In this document: in pieces, positions 1 to 6,456 of the stretch
Layout of the letters: every line of letters begins with the position of its first letter
Numbering within the stretch: position 1 is the stretch's first letter
Assembly (NCBI GenBank): GCA_012270265.1
Contig: JAAXIR010000225.1
Coordinates: 4,852 to 19,180, forward strand
Length of the DNA stretch: 14,329 nt
DNA from: Candidatus Poseidoniales archaeon
GTDB taxonomy: Archaea; Thermoplasmatota; Poseidoniia; Poseidoniales; Poseidoniaceae
Direction: 5' to 3'
Made by a program: the position numbers and the translations under genes
Notes under the pieces: generated by a model
What the model was told of the DNA's origin: nothing
The model's database searches: none
What the model saw: only the letters and a program-made list of their open reading frames with translations

Positions 1-42
1 CGCTAACAATTGATGGGTTCATGTGGAAATTAGGGGAAAGGA

Positions 43-2361
43 ATGGAAGACCAGAAAGACGACATTCTTCGAACGGAAGCCCTCGATTACCATGAGGAAG
101 CGCCTCAAGGAAAAATCAAGGTTGTACCTACAAAACCACATTCTACAGCACACGAACTTTCTCTCGCATACTCGCCAGGAGTTGCATACCCTTGTCTTGA
201 AATCGCTGACCGTCCAGAAGATGCGTATCGATACACATCAAAAGGAAATCTGGTCGCTGTTATTTCCAACGGTACAGCCGTTCTAGGTCTTGGTAACATT
301 GGAGCACTTGCAAGCAAACCAGTCATGGAAGGAAAAGGATTGTTGCTCAAAACGTTTGCAGATATCGATGTGTTTGATATTGAAATCGATGTGACCGATC
401 CTGAGGAGTTCATTCAGACTGTGGTCAACATTTCCAAAACGTTTGGAGGCATCAATCTTGAAGACATTAAAGCTCCAGAATGCTTCGAAATTGAGCGCAG
501 AATTGCAGAAGCAACGGATATTCCTGTCATGCACGACGATCAGCATGGTACTGCCATCATTTCGGGTGCAGCATTGTTGAATGCTGTTGAACTTCAAGAA
601 AAGAAACTGGATGAGATTTCGGTTGTTGTCGTAGGTGCAGGTGCATCCGCGTTTGCATGTGCAGAACACTATGTGGCACTTGGCGTTCAGCGATCGAACA
701 TCAAGATGGTCGACTCCCAAGGCATCATCACCAAGGGACGTCTTGACCGAGGCGAACTGAATCAATACAAGGCAAAGTTTGCAGCTGACTGCGATGATGG
801 ACAACTTCTCGATGCGATGAGAGGAGCTGATGTGCTCCTTGGTTTATCCAAAGGCGGACTCGTCACGCAAGAGATGGTTGCGGCAATGGCGGACAAACCA
901 ATCGTGTTTGCTCTTGCAAATCCAACACCAGAAATCATGCCCGAGGAGATCCTTGAGGTAAGGAACGATGCCATCATTGCAACAGGACGCTCCGATTATC
1001 CGAATCAAGTCAACAACGTTCTCGGATTCCCTTACATCTTCCGTGGAGCGCTCGATGTTCGAGCCCGCGACATTACACAGAATATGAAAATGGCAGCAAC
1101 ACGTTCCCTTGCAGAACTTGCCAAAGAACCCGTTCCAGATTACATCTCTGCAGCATACGATGGGGCCACGATGGAATACGGGCCAGAGTACATCATCCCG
1201 AAACCGTTTGATCGCCGAGTACTCATTTGGGAGGCGTCTGCCGTCGCTCAGGCTGCTGTCGAAGAAGGAATTGCATCGGTGACGCCCGAGGAATTCTCAC
1301 TCCAATCGTATCGAGAGGATCTAGAAGCCCGCTTGGGCATGACCTATTCGATCATGCGCAGCATCATCAATCAAGTTCGTCGCAGAAACAAGCGAATTGT
1401 GTTCCCAGAAGGTGACAATGAGAAGGTTATTCGCGCTGCGGCCCAGTTGGCAGAACAAAAAATCTGCAAACCAATTTTACTCGGTCCAATCGATCGTATT
1501 GCTCGAATGATGGAAGAGATGCATTTCAACTTCGATTACGAATGCTATGACCCTCGTTTCGATGAACGCCGCAAAGGGGCTTACACGGATGCATTGTTTG
1601 AGCGACGAAAGCGAAAAGGTGTGACCAAGGTCGATGCTGCACGATTGCTCAAGAGTCGACCCTACTTTGCAAGTCAAATGGTTGAAGCAGGAGATGCAGA
1701 CGGATTCGTTGGCGGTGTGAGTCGAAATTACAGCGATGTTCTTCGCCCAGTATTGGAAACCATCGGTGCCTCGGATGATGCCCATTGCCTCATTGGCTGT
1801 TACATGGTCACCATCAAAGGAAAGATTCTGTTCCTCGCTGATGCAACCGTGAATGTATACCCGGACAGCAGAACACTCGCAGAAATTGCTGTTCAAACAG
1901 CCAAGGTTGCTCGTCGGTTTGGTGTCGATCCGAAGGTTGCCATGCTTTCGTTTTCGAATTTTGGTAGCACTCGTGCGCAACGAAGTGATCGAATTGAAGA
2001 AGCGGTGGAAATGGCCCGCATTCTCGATCCTACATTGGTCATTGATGGGCCGATGCAAGCGGATACTGCCCTCGATTCAAACGTCCAGAAGGAATATCCA
2101 TTCATGGAATTCACCGGTCCTGCAAACGTTTTGGTCCTACCAAACCTAGCATCAGCGAACATCGTATACAAGATGCTTGAACAACTTGCAGATGCTGAAA
2201 TGACGGGCCCGATTCTCGAGGGAATGAAACACCCAGTTCAACTGGTAGCTCGACAAGATGGCGTACGACACATCGTCAACATGGCAGCTATTTGTGTCGC
2301 AGATTCGATGCGAAAAGATTCCTATTGGGAAACATTGGCAAACAACCCATCCGATTCTTGA
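43..2361 (+). CDS. maeB: NADP-dependent malic enzyme with C-terminal phosphotransacetylase-like domain
   Basis: Oxidatively decarboxylates malate to pyruvate with reduction of NADP; cytosolic, at the exit of the TCA cycle. The protein has 772 residues, close to E. coli MaeB (759). The malic enzyme part (about 15-425) shows the catalytic tyrosine in AYSPGVAYP (Tyr43), the lysine region EGKGLLLKTFADID (Lys98/Lys103), metal ligands in EDIKAPE (140-146) and HDDQHGT (164-170), a Rossmann loop VVVGAGASAFA (195-205), LANPTPEI (291-298) and GRSDYPNQVNN (315-325). From about residue 438 a phosphate acetyl/butyryltransferase-like domain begins (RIVFPEGDNEK, then GGVSRNYSDVLRP and a closing VLVLPNLASANIVYK block). 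In this family that domain is usually regulatory (acetyl-CoA binding) rather than catalytic; I infer the same here. The ATG start is supported by AGGGGAAAGG at 32-41. The last 40 bp overlap the convergent FGE-like gene. Confidence 0.96.
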   Translation: MEDQKDDILRTEALDYHEEAPQGKIKVVPTKPHSTAHELSLAYSPGVAYPCLEIADRPEDAYRYTSKGNLVAVISNGTAVLGLGNIGALASKPVMEGKGLLLKTFADIDVFDIEIDVTDPEEFIQTVVNISKTFGGINLEDIKAPECFEIERRIAEATDIPVMHDDQHGTAIISGAALLNAVELQEKKLDEISVVVVGAGASAFACAEHYVALGVQRSNIKMVDSQGIITKGRLDRGELNQYKAKFAADCDDGQLLDAMRGADVLLGLSKGGLVTQEMVAAMADKPIVFALANPTPEIMPEEILEVRNDAIIATGRSDYPNQVNNVLGFPYIFRGALDVRARDITQNMKMAATRSLAELAKEPVPDYISAAYDGATMEYGPEYIIPKPFDRRVLIWEASAVAQAAVEEGIASVTPEEFSLQSYREDLEARLGMTYSIMRSIINQVRRRNKRIVFPEGDNEKVIRAAAQLAEQKICKPILLGPIDRIARMMEEMHFNFDYECYDPRFDERRKGAYTDALFERRKRKGVTKVDAARLLKSRPYFASQMVEAGDADGFVGGVSRNYSDVLRPVLETIGASDDAHCLIGCYMVTIKGKILFLADATVNVYPDSRTLAEIAVQTAKVARRFGVDPKVAMLSFSNFGSTRAQRSDRIEEAVEMARILDPTLVIDGPMQADTALDSNVQKEYPFMEFTGPANVLVLPNLASANIVYKMLEQLADAEMTGPILEGMKHPVQLVARQDGVRHIVNMAAICVADSMRKDSYWETLANNPSDS

Positions 2362-3185
2362 ACGCCATCTTCGTATGGTATTGATGGTCGACGTGGACGC
2401 CAAATTGCACCTGTAACAAACCCTGCAACAAGCCCTCCGAACAAGAGATTGGCCCAACCATCGAGGGCATACGATCCGAAGCCGCGCAGAACTGGAATGA
2501 GTAACCACGGGATGATTCCAAGCACGCCTGTCCACAGGATTTCAGTGCGGAGGTTGACGACAACATCAGCACTCATTGGAACACGACGCGCAGGCTCGAC
2601 TCGAGGCGGAGAGAGGACGAATCGTACCACAGTGTTTGGAAGCGGACGATCCACTGGAATGTTCGATGTTGCATGTGTTCCTTTTTTTCGCGGATGCATC
2701 TCCACTGCAAGTCGGTGATGTTGGAGTGGGCCATCGGTTTCAACGGGACGTGGTCGTCCATCCATCATTCCTCCACGATGGCTTGTTGCAGCAGCATCGC
2801 TGAGAATTTCGACAACACCGGGTTCAAGTTCAATGTTGGAAAAGGCGTGGTTCCATTCAGGAAACGATGGTAATCGTGCTTCCAATGACTGCTCCCTTTC
2901 GATCGAATCAAGGGTTGACTGAACTGTTGCTTGCAGAGCTTCAATTTCGTTGATTGTGAGGCCAGTCATCGGTTCGCCGGCACCTTCCGGTGTCTCCGAC
3001 TCTCCCAACAGTTGGGCAACTTGTCCACGCGTCAATGGATGCTGAAGGATGTAAAAAGAGGGCAATCGAACCTCATACCGAGGCCGCTGACTTGCGTAAA
3101 TCCAGCCACCACGATCGCTTCCAAGCCACGAACTACCCGAAGCGATGGGGATGAATTCCAGACCATTGAGATTGATGTTTTCCAC
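2322..3185 (-). CDS. FGE/SUMF1-like domain protein with C-terminal transmembrane hairpin, no cysteines
   Basis: 287 residues. The N-terminus reads like the start of a formylglycine-generating enzyme (FGE-sulfatase, SUMF1/EgtB/PvdO) domain: FIPIASGSSWLGS (11-23), RPRYEVRLPSFYI (34-46) and PLTRGQVAQLLG (50-61). RLPSFPEWNHA (104-114) corresponds to the family's RLPTEAEWE block, and VVRFVLSP (186-193) to the closing GFR strand. A Pro/Arg-rich linker leads to two hydrophobic segments (about 214-233 and 242-262) and a basic/acidic tail, so it is probably membrane anchored with the FGE-like domain on one side. The protein has no cysteine at all, so it cannot use the two-Cys copper chemistry of true FGE; a binding or structural role is inferred. 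Start is GTG, 4 bp after the stop of the upstream GST-like gene, so it is probably co-transcribed and translationally coupled. No in-frame ATG lies upstream of residue 73. The 3' end overlaps maeB tail to tail. Confidence 0.7.
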   Translation of the reverse strand: MENINLNGLEFIPIASGSSWLGSDRGGWIYASQRPRYEVRLPSFYILQHPLTRGQVAQLLGESETPEGAGEPMTGLTINEIEALQATVQSTLDSIEREQSLEARLPSFPEWNHAFSNIELEPGVVEILSDAAATSHRGGMMDGRPRPVETDGPLQHHRLAVEMHPRKKGTHATSNIPVDRPLPNTVVRFVLSPPRVEPARRVPMSADVVVNLRTEILWTGVLGIIPWLLIPVLRGFGSYALDGWANLLFGGLVAGFVTGAIWRPRRPSIPYEDGVQESDGLFANVSQ

Positions 3186-3189
3186 AAAA

Positions 3190-3879
3190 TCACTTCAACT
3201 GCTGTTCCATCAATCTGTACCACTTCATGCCCATCTCATGTTCTTCAAGAAGTTTGAACTGTTTGAATGGAGAAATCGATCGCATGTAACCGAAGGCAGC
3301 AAAATCAACGAGATTAGGGTCTTCTCCTCCAAAGTAGGATTGTCCGTCGAAGGAGGCGGTGTACTCCGTCAGCAAATCGTGCCAGAGTTTCTTTGGCGTT
3401 CGTCCATCTTTCTTGACCCGCTTTCGAGCAATGATTCCCCACATGATTGGGAAACCTGCCCATGCGTACAACCTTCTAGAAAGAAATCCAAACTTTTCCA
3501 ATTTCGATACACGTCGAGTTGTGCTCAGAGCAGCACCAAGCGATCCGTAGAGGATGGGTATCGTGGCTCGTTTCCAGGCTTCATCAACATGGGCGAGCAT
3601 CGTATCGTATCGCTCGCTACCCTGTTCGCTTGAGAGCGTCGATTTGTTGTATTTCTCATCAATGTAATTCATGATTGGGGTCGAATCAACGACAACTTCT
3701 CCGTCACCGTCGGTGAAGACAGGAACCTTATTCCATCCATCCGTGAACGAGAGTTCCTTCTTTGTACGCATTGCGTTCACTTGGATTTCTTCCACATCGA
3801 GTCCAAGATGCTCGATGAGTCCACGTACCTTCCACGAGAAGGGACACGTTTGCAACACGTGCAACGTTGCTTGGCTCAT
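3190..3879 (-). CDS. PTGES2-like glutaredoxin/glutathione S-transferase fold protein
   Basis: 229 residues. The N-terminal thioredoxin fold has TCPFSWKVRG (11-20), a KVPVF strand with the cis-proline at 53, and DSTPIMNYI (65-73). The C-terminal helical half has a hydrophobic stretch AWAGFPIMWGIIARKR (139-154), then YFGGEDPNLVDFAAFGYMR (182-200) and a closing WYRLMEQ. This order and the GG.(D/K)PNL.D.A..G..R block match microsomal prostaglandin E synthase 2 (PTGES2) rather than ordinary GSTs. The family motif is CPFC; here the second cysteine is Ser15, leaving a monothiol Cys12. Substrate is unknown; a glutathione- or thiol-linked redox role is inferred. I chose the ATG at 3879 because AGGTGGAG lies 6 bp upstream; a longer reading from a TTG at 3909 has no such site and would overlap the upstream gene. 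It is the middle gene of a three-gene minus-strand run, 26 bp after the Trp-rich gene and 4 bp before the FGE-like gene. Confidence 0.86.
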   Translation of the reverse strand: MSQATLHVLQTCPFSWKVRGLIEHLGLDVEEIQVNAMRTKKELSFTDGWNKVPVFTDGDGEVVVDSTPIMNYIDEKYNKSTLSSEQGSERYDTMLAHVDEAWKRATIPILYGSLGAALSTTRRVSKLEKFGFLSRRLYAWAGFPIMWGIIARKRVKKDGRTPKKLWHDLLTEYTASFDGQSYFGGEDPNLVDFAAFGYMRSISPFKQFKLLEEHEMGMKWYRLMEQQLK

Positions 3880-3885
3880 GGTCAA

Positions 3886-3893
3886 CTCCACCT
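3886..3893 (-). promoter_or_regulatory. Ribosome binding site of the PTGES2-like gene
   Basis: Minus strand reads AGGTGGAG, 6 bp before the ATG at 3879. It decides this start over the upstream TTG at 3909. Confidence 0.7.
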
Positions 3894-3905
3894 GAGCGTC
3901 CTTCT

Positions 3906-4241
3906 TCAATCCTCGTTAGCGTCTCGGTCAGGACGCCAGCCAGGTTTCCAAAACTCTTCATTGTCCAACCATTCCATCCATTCGTCGTCTGCGCAGGCAA
4001 GTAAGCGATAGGCTCGGCTTTCAAGCCCTTCTCTGTTGTACTCGGGAAGCGTACCTTCAGCGTAGGCTTGATGCCAATTGACTTGCATTTGACGAATTTC
4101 TCTGCGAGCTCCTTCTGGATTGTCAAAATTCATCTCGCAGACGTCTCGAAGCTCAGAGAGCCACTGTCGCGTGTCTTTGCGTAGAGGATCATCGCTTCGA
4201 TGCCTGGTTGATGATTTCTTACCGAACGGCCACCAACCCAT
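3906..4241 (-). CDS. Small tryptophan-rich acidic orphan protein
   Basis: I do not recognise this 111-residue protein. It begins MGWWPFGKKS, continues with a charged, probably helical segment (about 20-60), and ends with an acidic, tryptophan-dense tail (DDEWMEWLDNEEFWKPGWRP, about 85-104). It has eight tryptophans and one cysteine, and neither a signal peptide nor a membrane helix is evident, so it is probably cytosolic. The ATG at 4241 gives the whole open frame; no good Shine-Dalgarno sequence precedes it. It is first of three genes on the minus strand (then the PTGES2-like and FGE-like genes) and is divergent from rlmH across 71 bp. Overlapping cleanly with neither neighbour and having sensible composition argue that it is real, but function is unknown. 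Confidence 0.68.
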   Translation of the reverse strand: MGWWPFGKKSSTRHRSDDPLRKDTRQWLSELRDVCEMNFDNPEGARREIRQMQVNWHQAYAEGTLPEYNREGLESRAYRLLACADDEWMEWLDNEEFWKPGWRPDRDANED

Positions 4242-4263
4242 GAGGTCTGTTTTGGTATCTACG

Positions 4264-4290
4264 TTTTCATCTTTCGAATGAAGATGAAAA
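4264..4290. repeat. Perfect 10-bp inverted repeat, 7-nt spacer, between divergent genes
   Basis: TTTTCATCTT (4264-4273) and its exact reverse complement AAGATGAAAA (4281-4290) flank TCGAATG. It sits 22 bp before the rlmH ATG and 22 bp before the divergent Trp-rich gene start. It could be an operator for a dimeric regulator, or a leader hairpin. Confidence 0.75.
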
Positions 4291-4307
4291 ACAAGAAGGC
4301 ATTCGAA
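4273..4307. repeat. 8-bp inverted repeat interlocked with the preceding one
   Basis: TTCGAATG (4273-4280), which is the spacer of the 10-bp repeat plus one base, is complementary to CATTCGAA (4300-4307) just before the rlmH start. In RNA the two pairings cross, giving an H-type pseudoknot geometry; they could also act as two protein sites on DNA. Confidence 0.6.
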
Positions 4308-4312
4308 CTACC

Positions 4313-4735
4313 ATGGGACGAATCCACCTCCATATCCACGGTAAGTTGAAAGATTCATCTCTCAAAGCCCTTGCAGAATCCTATCAAGCACGGTTGCAAA
4401 ATGCTGGAATCAGTGTGCATGTCCACAACGATGAATTACCAAAGTACCTTTCAAAACTTGAGTCGATGAACGGGCAATTGTTCCTTCTCGATGAACGTGG
4501 CGTAACCTTCACGTCTGTTGATTTTTCCAAGAAGGTTCAGTCTTGGACGCTTCAGGCACACGACACACACGTTGCAATTGGTCCTGCAGAAGGCTGGAGC
4601 AATCTTGGACAACACCTGCCTCGAATCTCACTGTCAGAAATGACCTTCCCACACGAATTTGCTGCAGTGTTGTTCCTTGAGCAATTGTACAGAGCATTCC
4701 AAATTATCAAAGGAACATCGTATCACAAGGCTTGA
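4313..4735 (+). CDS. rlmH: RlmH-like SPOUT rRNA methyltransferase (23S pseudouridine-1915 N3)
   Basis: RlmH methylates N3 of the pseudouridine in helix 69 of large-subunit rRNA, using SAM, on assembled ribosomes. The 140 residues (E. coli 155) show a short N-terminal strand, QLFLLDERG (55-63, the family's LD..G strand), VDFSKKVQSW (69-78), a SAM-loop region HVAIGPAEGWS (86-96), then the diagnostic C-terminal knot LSEMTFPHEFAAVLFLEQLYRA (107-128) ending in GTSYHKA, matching the bacterial ...LYRAW......YHRE ending. Two departures are visible: the IGGPEG loop has become IGPAEG, with the second glycine lost, and the terminal residues are KA rather than RE. Start is ATG with only a weak AGAAGG at 4294-4299 upstream. 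It is divergent from the Trp-rich gene and leads a plus-strand run; a structured inverted-repeat region precedes it. In an archaeal host the exact target position would be inferred, not known. Confidence 0.9.
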   Translation: MGRIHLHIHGKLKDSSLKALAESYQARLQNAGISVHVHNDELPKYLSKLESMNGQLFLLDERGVTFTSVDFSKKVQSWTLQAHDTHVAIGPAEGWSNLGQHLPRISLSEMTFPHEFAAVLFLEQLYRAFQIIKGTSYHKA

Positions 4736-4771
4736 GCGAATCCTAATCAACAGAAAGATGGAGGAAGGGCC

Positions 4772-5548
4772 ATGGCGGTCCCATTCAGCGATGAAGCAAG
4801 TCTGCGATGGATTCTCATCGCATTCGAGTTTTTTATCGGACTGGCTCTTGTCTACAACAGCAAGAATCAACCGTTCCCTCGTCCAAGTGCTCGCTTTGGA
4901 TGGCTTGTACTTATGCTTGCAACCCTGGTTTTGATTGGCCAAGCAGCGCCAAAGCCGATGACTATTTTTGCACATTTCGTCATGCTATCCGGACTCGGCG
5001 GCTTTGGTTTGGTTGCCGGCGTTTACCAACTTGCTCAAACCCAGCGAGACGTTCTCGTAGCACCCTATTCAGGAATGATGTTCTGTGTTGGTGTTGTCGG
5101 CCTCATGGTCTCAACCTGGGACGATCTTTCAACAGTTGAGCAGTGGGCAGGATTCCTCACCATCGTTGTATTGGGCGGTGGTGAAACGTGGCTCATCTTC
5201 CGTGGTTTGCTGATCGGCAAACTTCCTAGGGCATGGTCTCAAGCAGGAATGGTTGCGCTGATGCAAGGTCGATTGACGGGACGAAATGGAGCCATCGAAT
5301 GTTTCGAAAAAGGATGGGATGCGGATGAAGAGCACCTGAATCCTATGGCATACGTTGCTTTGCACCGAATTCACATGTTCCTCGGCCAAGACGACGAAGC
5401 TCAGAACTGGAAGACGTATCTCGACCGAGAGGGAGGCGAATCCGCCGTTGCTCGCGAATACATTCAAGCCATCCACGATGCATTGACAGATTTGGATTCA
5501 CAAGCTGCGGAACGCCTCCCCATCCTCGAAGATGAAGAGTCCGAATAG
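4772..5548 (+). CDS. Five-helix membrane protein with TPR-like C-terminal tail
   Basis: 258 residues, family not recognised. Hydrophobic segments at about 11-28, 43-60, 64-86, 97-115 and 124-148 suggest five membrane helices with short loops. The remaining 110 residues are soluble: GRNGAIECFEKGWDADEE (170-187) and YVALHRIHMFLGQDDEAQNW (194-213) look like a degenerate TPR pair of helices, followed by an acidic C-terminus (DEESE). By the odd helix number the tail and the N-terminus would lie on opposite sides of the membrane. The ATG has GGAGG at 4760-4764, 7 bp upstream. It follows rlmH after 36 bp and is probably in the same transcript. A scaffold or assembly role at the membrane is a guess from the TPR-like tail only. 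Confidence 0.85.
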   Translation: MAVPFSDEASLRWILIAFEFFIGLALVYNSKNQPFPRPSARFGWLVLMLATLVLIGQAAPKPMTIFAHFVMLSGLGGFGLVAGVYQLAQTQRDVLVAPYSGMMFCVGVVGLMVSTWDDLSTVEQWAGFLTIVVLGGGETWLIFRGLLIGKLPRAWSQAGMVALMQGRLTGRNGAIECFEKGWDADEEHLNPMAYVALHRIHMFLGQDDEAQNWKTYLDREGGESAVAREYIQAIHDALTDLDSQAAERLPILEDEESE

Positions 5549-5554
5549 ATGGTC

Positions 5555-5559
5555 TTTTT
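5555..5559 (+). terminator. Possible weak T-run terminator
   Basis: Five consecutive T lie 6 bases after the stop of the membrane protein gene and run into a TTCCGGAA palindrome. A short T-tract is the usual archaeal termination signal, but five T is marginal. Confidence 0.22.
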
Positions 5560-5575
5560 CCGGAATCTTTCAAAA

Positions 5576-5610
5576 TCTACGCAAAAACGAGATAATTTAA
5601 AGAACGTAGA
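5576..5610. repeat. 6-bp dyad TCTACG/CGTAGA around a TATA-like box
   Basis: TCTACG (5576-5581) and CGTAGA (5605-5610) are exact reverse complements with their centre at about 5593, at the start of the TATA-like stretch 5591-5600. This position would suit a repressor, but a 6-bp arm can arise by chance. Confidence 0.3.
5591..5600 (+). promoter_or_regulatory. TATA-like promoter, near-leaderless spacing
   Basis: GATAATTTAA is the most AT-rich stretch of its intergenic region. Its centre is about 24 bp before the ATG at 5620. Archaeal TATA boxes sit about 25 bp before the transcription start, so the message would begin at or next to the ATG, which agrees with the absence of any Shine-Dalgarno sequence there. 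Confidence 0.45.
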
Positions 5611-5619
5611 CGTCGATTT

Positions 5620-5883
5620 ATGTATATGAACAAGCAAATCCCGGTCAAGATATTCCTTTGGATGGTGATGAGTTGGTCTGCAGCAAATCTCTTTGCTCAG
5701 GCTATCTACATGGGATTCAATGGTGTTCCTTTTGATGGCATTGCAATGATCGACTCCCTTGGCAATTGGTACTATCTGCTCGTCATTGTCGAAGTTGCAG
5801 TCTGGATGTACGTGGCTCTGTATTTTGGTAAGCGCTTCCTGTCGAAGATGAACCCGCCGACGCAAATTCAAGTGAACCATTGA
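5620..5883 (+). CDS. Small two-helix membrane protein
   Basis: 87 residues, not recognised. It has two hydrophobic segments, about 10-31 (IFLWMVMSWSAANLF then AQAIYMG) and 50-70 (WYYLLVIVEVAVWMYVALYFG), joined by a short loop. A basic stretch KRFLSK (71-76) follows the second helix, which by the positive-inside rule puts both ends in the cytoplasm. The start at 5620 gives MYM; a second ATG at 5626 is equally possible. No ribosome binding site is visible, but a TATA-like box sits at leaderless distance. It lies between the TPR-tailed membrane protein and the DUF2203 gene on the same strand. Small size and lack of a named family keep confidence moderate. Confidence 0.66.
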   Translation: MYMNKQIPVKIFLWMVMSWSAANLFAQAIYMGFNGVPFDGIAMIDSLGNWYYLLVIVEVAVWMYVALYFGKRFLSKMNPPTQIQVNH

Positions 5884-5885
5884 AA

Positions 5886-5902
5886 TCAATGTCACGCATT
5901 GA
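5886..5902. repeat. Short hairpin after the small membrane protein gene
   Basis: TCAATG and CATTGA form a perfect 6-bp stem with a TCACG loop, starting 3 bases after the stop codon. No T-run follows on the plus strand. It might protect the transcript end or be chance. Confidence 0.35.
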
Positions 5903-5946
5903 ATACATGCGATGAGATTAAGTGGTGCCACGAAGAACATGCCCAC

Positions 5947-6429
5947 ATGTTCAATCTTGACAGAGAACCATTGTTTTCTGGACAACCCATGCTTTTGGAA
6001 GATTTGAACGAGGAAGAAGTCCAGCGATTGGATATCGAAAATCTCAGTGTCCTCAGCATTGATCAGGTCCGCGAAACACTTCCTGATGTCGAACGCCAGC
6101 TGTCAACACTCCAAGCGATTGTTGACGAAGCGCATGATATGACGGAAGAAATCGAGATTCTCCTTGAATCACTTCCGCCAGAACATCCTCACGTTGTTGA
6201 GATGTCAGAATTGCTCGGCGGACTTGTCGCACACTGGCAACAAACCATTGCGAAAATCGAGCGTCATGGTGCACGCGTAGCAGGACTCGATCCGGGCCGA
6301 ATCGAATGGTATGGCGTCGTCGATAATCATCTGATGCTCTATTCATGGACATGTGGTGAATCCGATATTGAGTGGTACTATGGTCTTGATGAAGGCTTCT
6401 CGTCCCGAAAACCACTCATAGAAGCATAA
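5947..6429 (+). CDS. DUF2203 family protein
   Basis: 160 residues from this ATG. The C-terminal part is the recognisable signature of DUF2203: GARVAGLDPGRIEWYG (108-123), then LYSWTCGESDIEWYYGLDEG (131-150) and FSSRKPL (151-157), matching the family's pattern of ...K....G..DF.......YLCW..GE..I..WH....GF..R.P. The preceding 41-110 is a long charged helical region, probably a helical hairpin or coiled coil, starting with SIDQVRETLPDVERQL, which corresponds to the family's FT..EAN..LP opening. About 35 extra acidic N-terminal residues are present. The function of this family is not known to me. A TTG at 5899 would add 16 residues but lies inside a small hairpin, so I prefer the ATG; no clear Shine-Dalgarno sequence supports either. 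The gene ends 27 bp before the cobalamin adenosyltransferase gene. Confidence 0.78.
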   Translation: MFNLDREPLFSGQPMLLEDLNEEEVQRLDIENLSVLSIDQVRETLPDVERQLSTLQAIVDEAHDMTEEIEILLESLPPEHPHVVEMSELLGGLVAHWQQTIAKIERHGARVAGLDPGRIEWYGVVDNHLMLYSWTCGESDIEWYYGLDEGFSSRKPLIEA

Positions 6430-6456
6430 CTTCCCAACAGCATAGGGGAAGAGCAC

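Noticed and set aside
2362..2803. Several plus-strand open frames after maeB
   Set aside because: They lie antisense to the FGE-like gene, whose protein carries recognisable family blocks; the plus frames have no domain, no ribosome binding site and unlikely composition.
5899..5946. TTG start for the DUF2203 gene
   Set aside because: It falls in a hairpin directly after the previous gene, without a ribosome binding site, and adds residues outside the family core; the ATG at 5947 is more likely.
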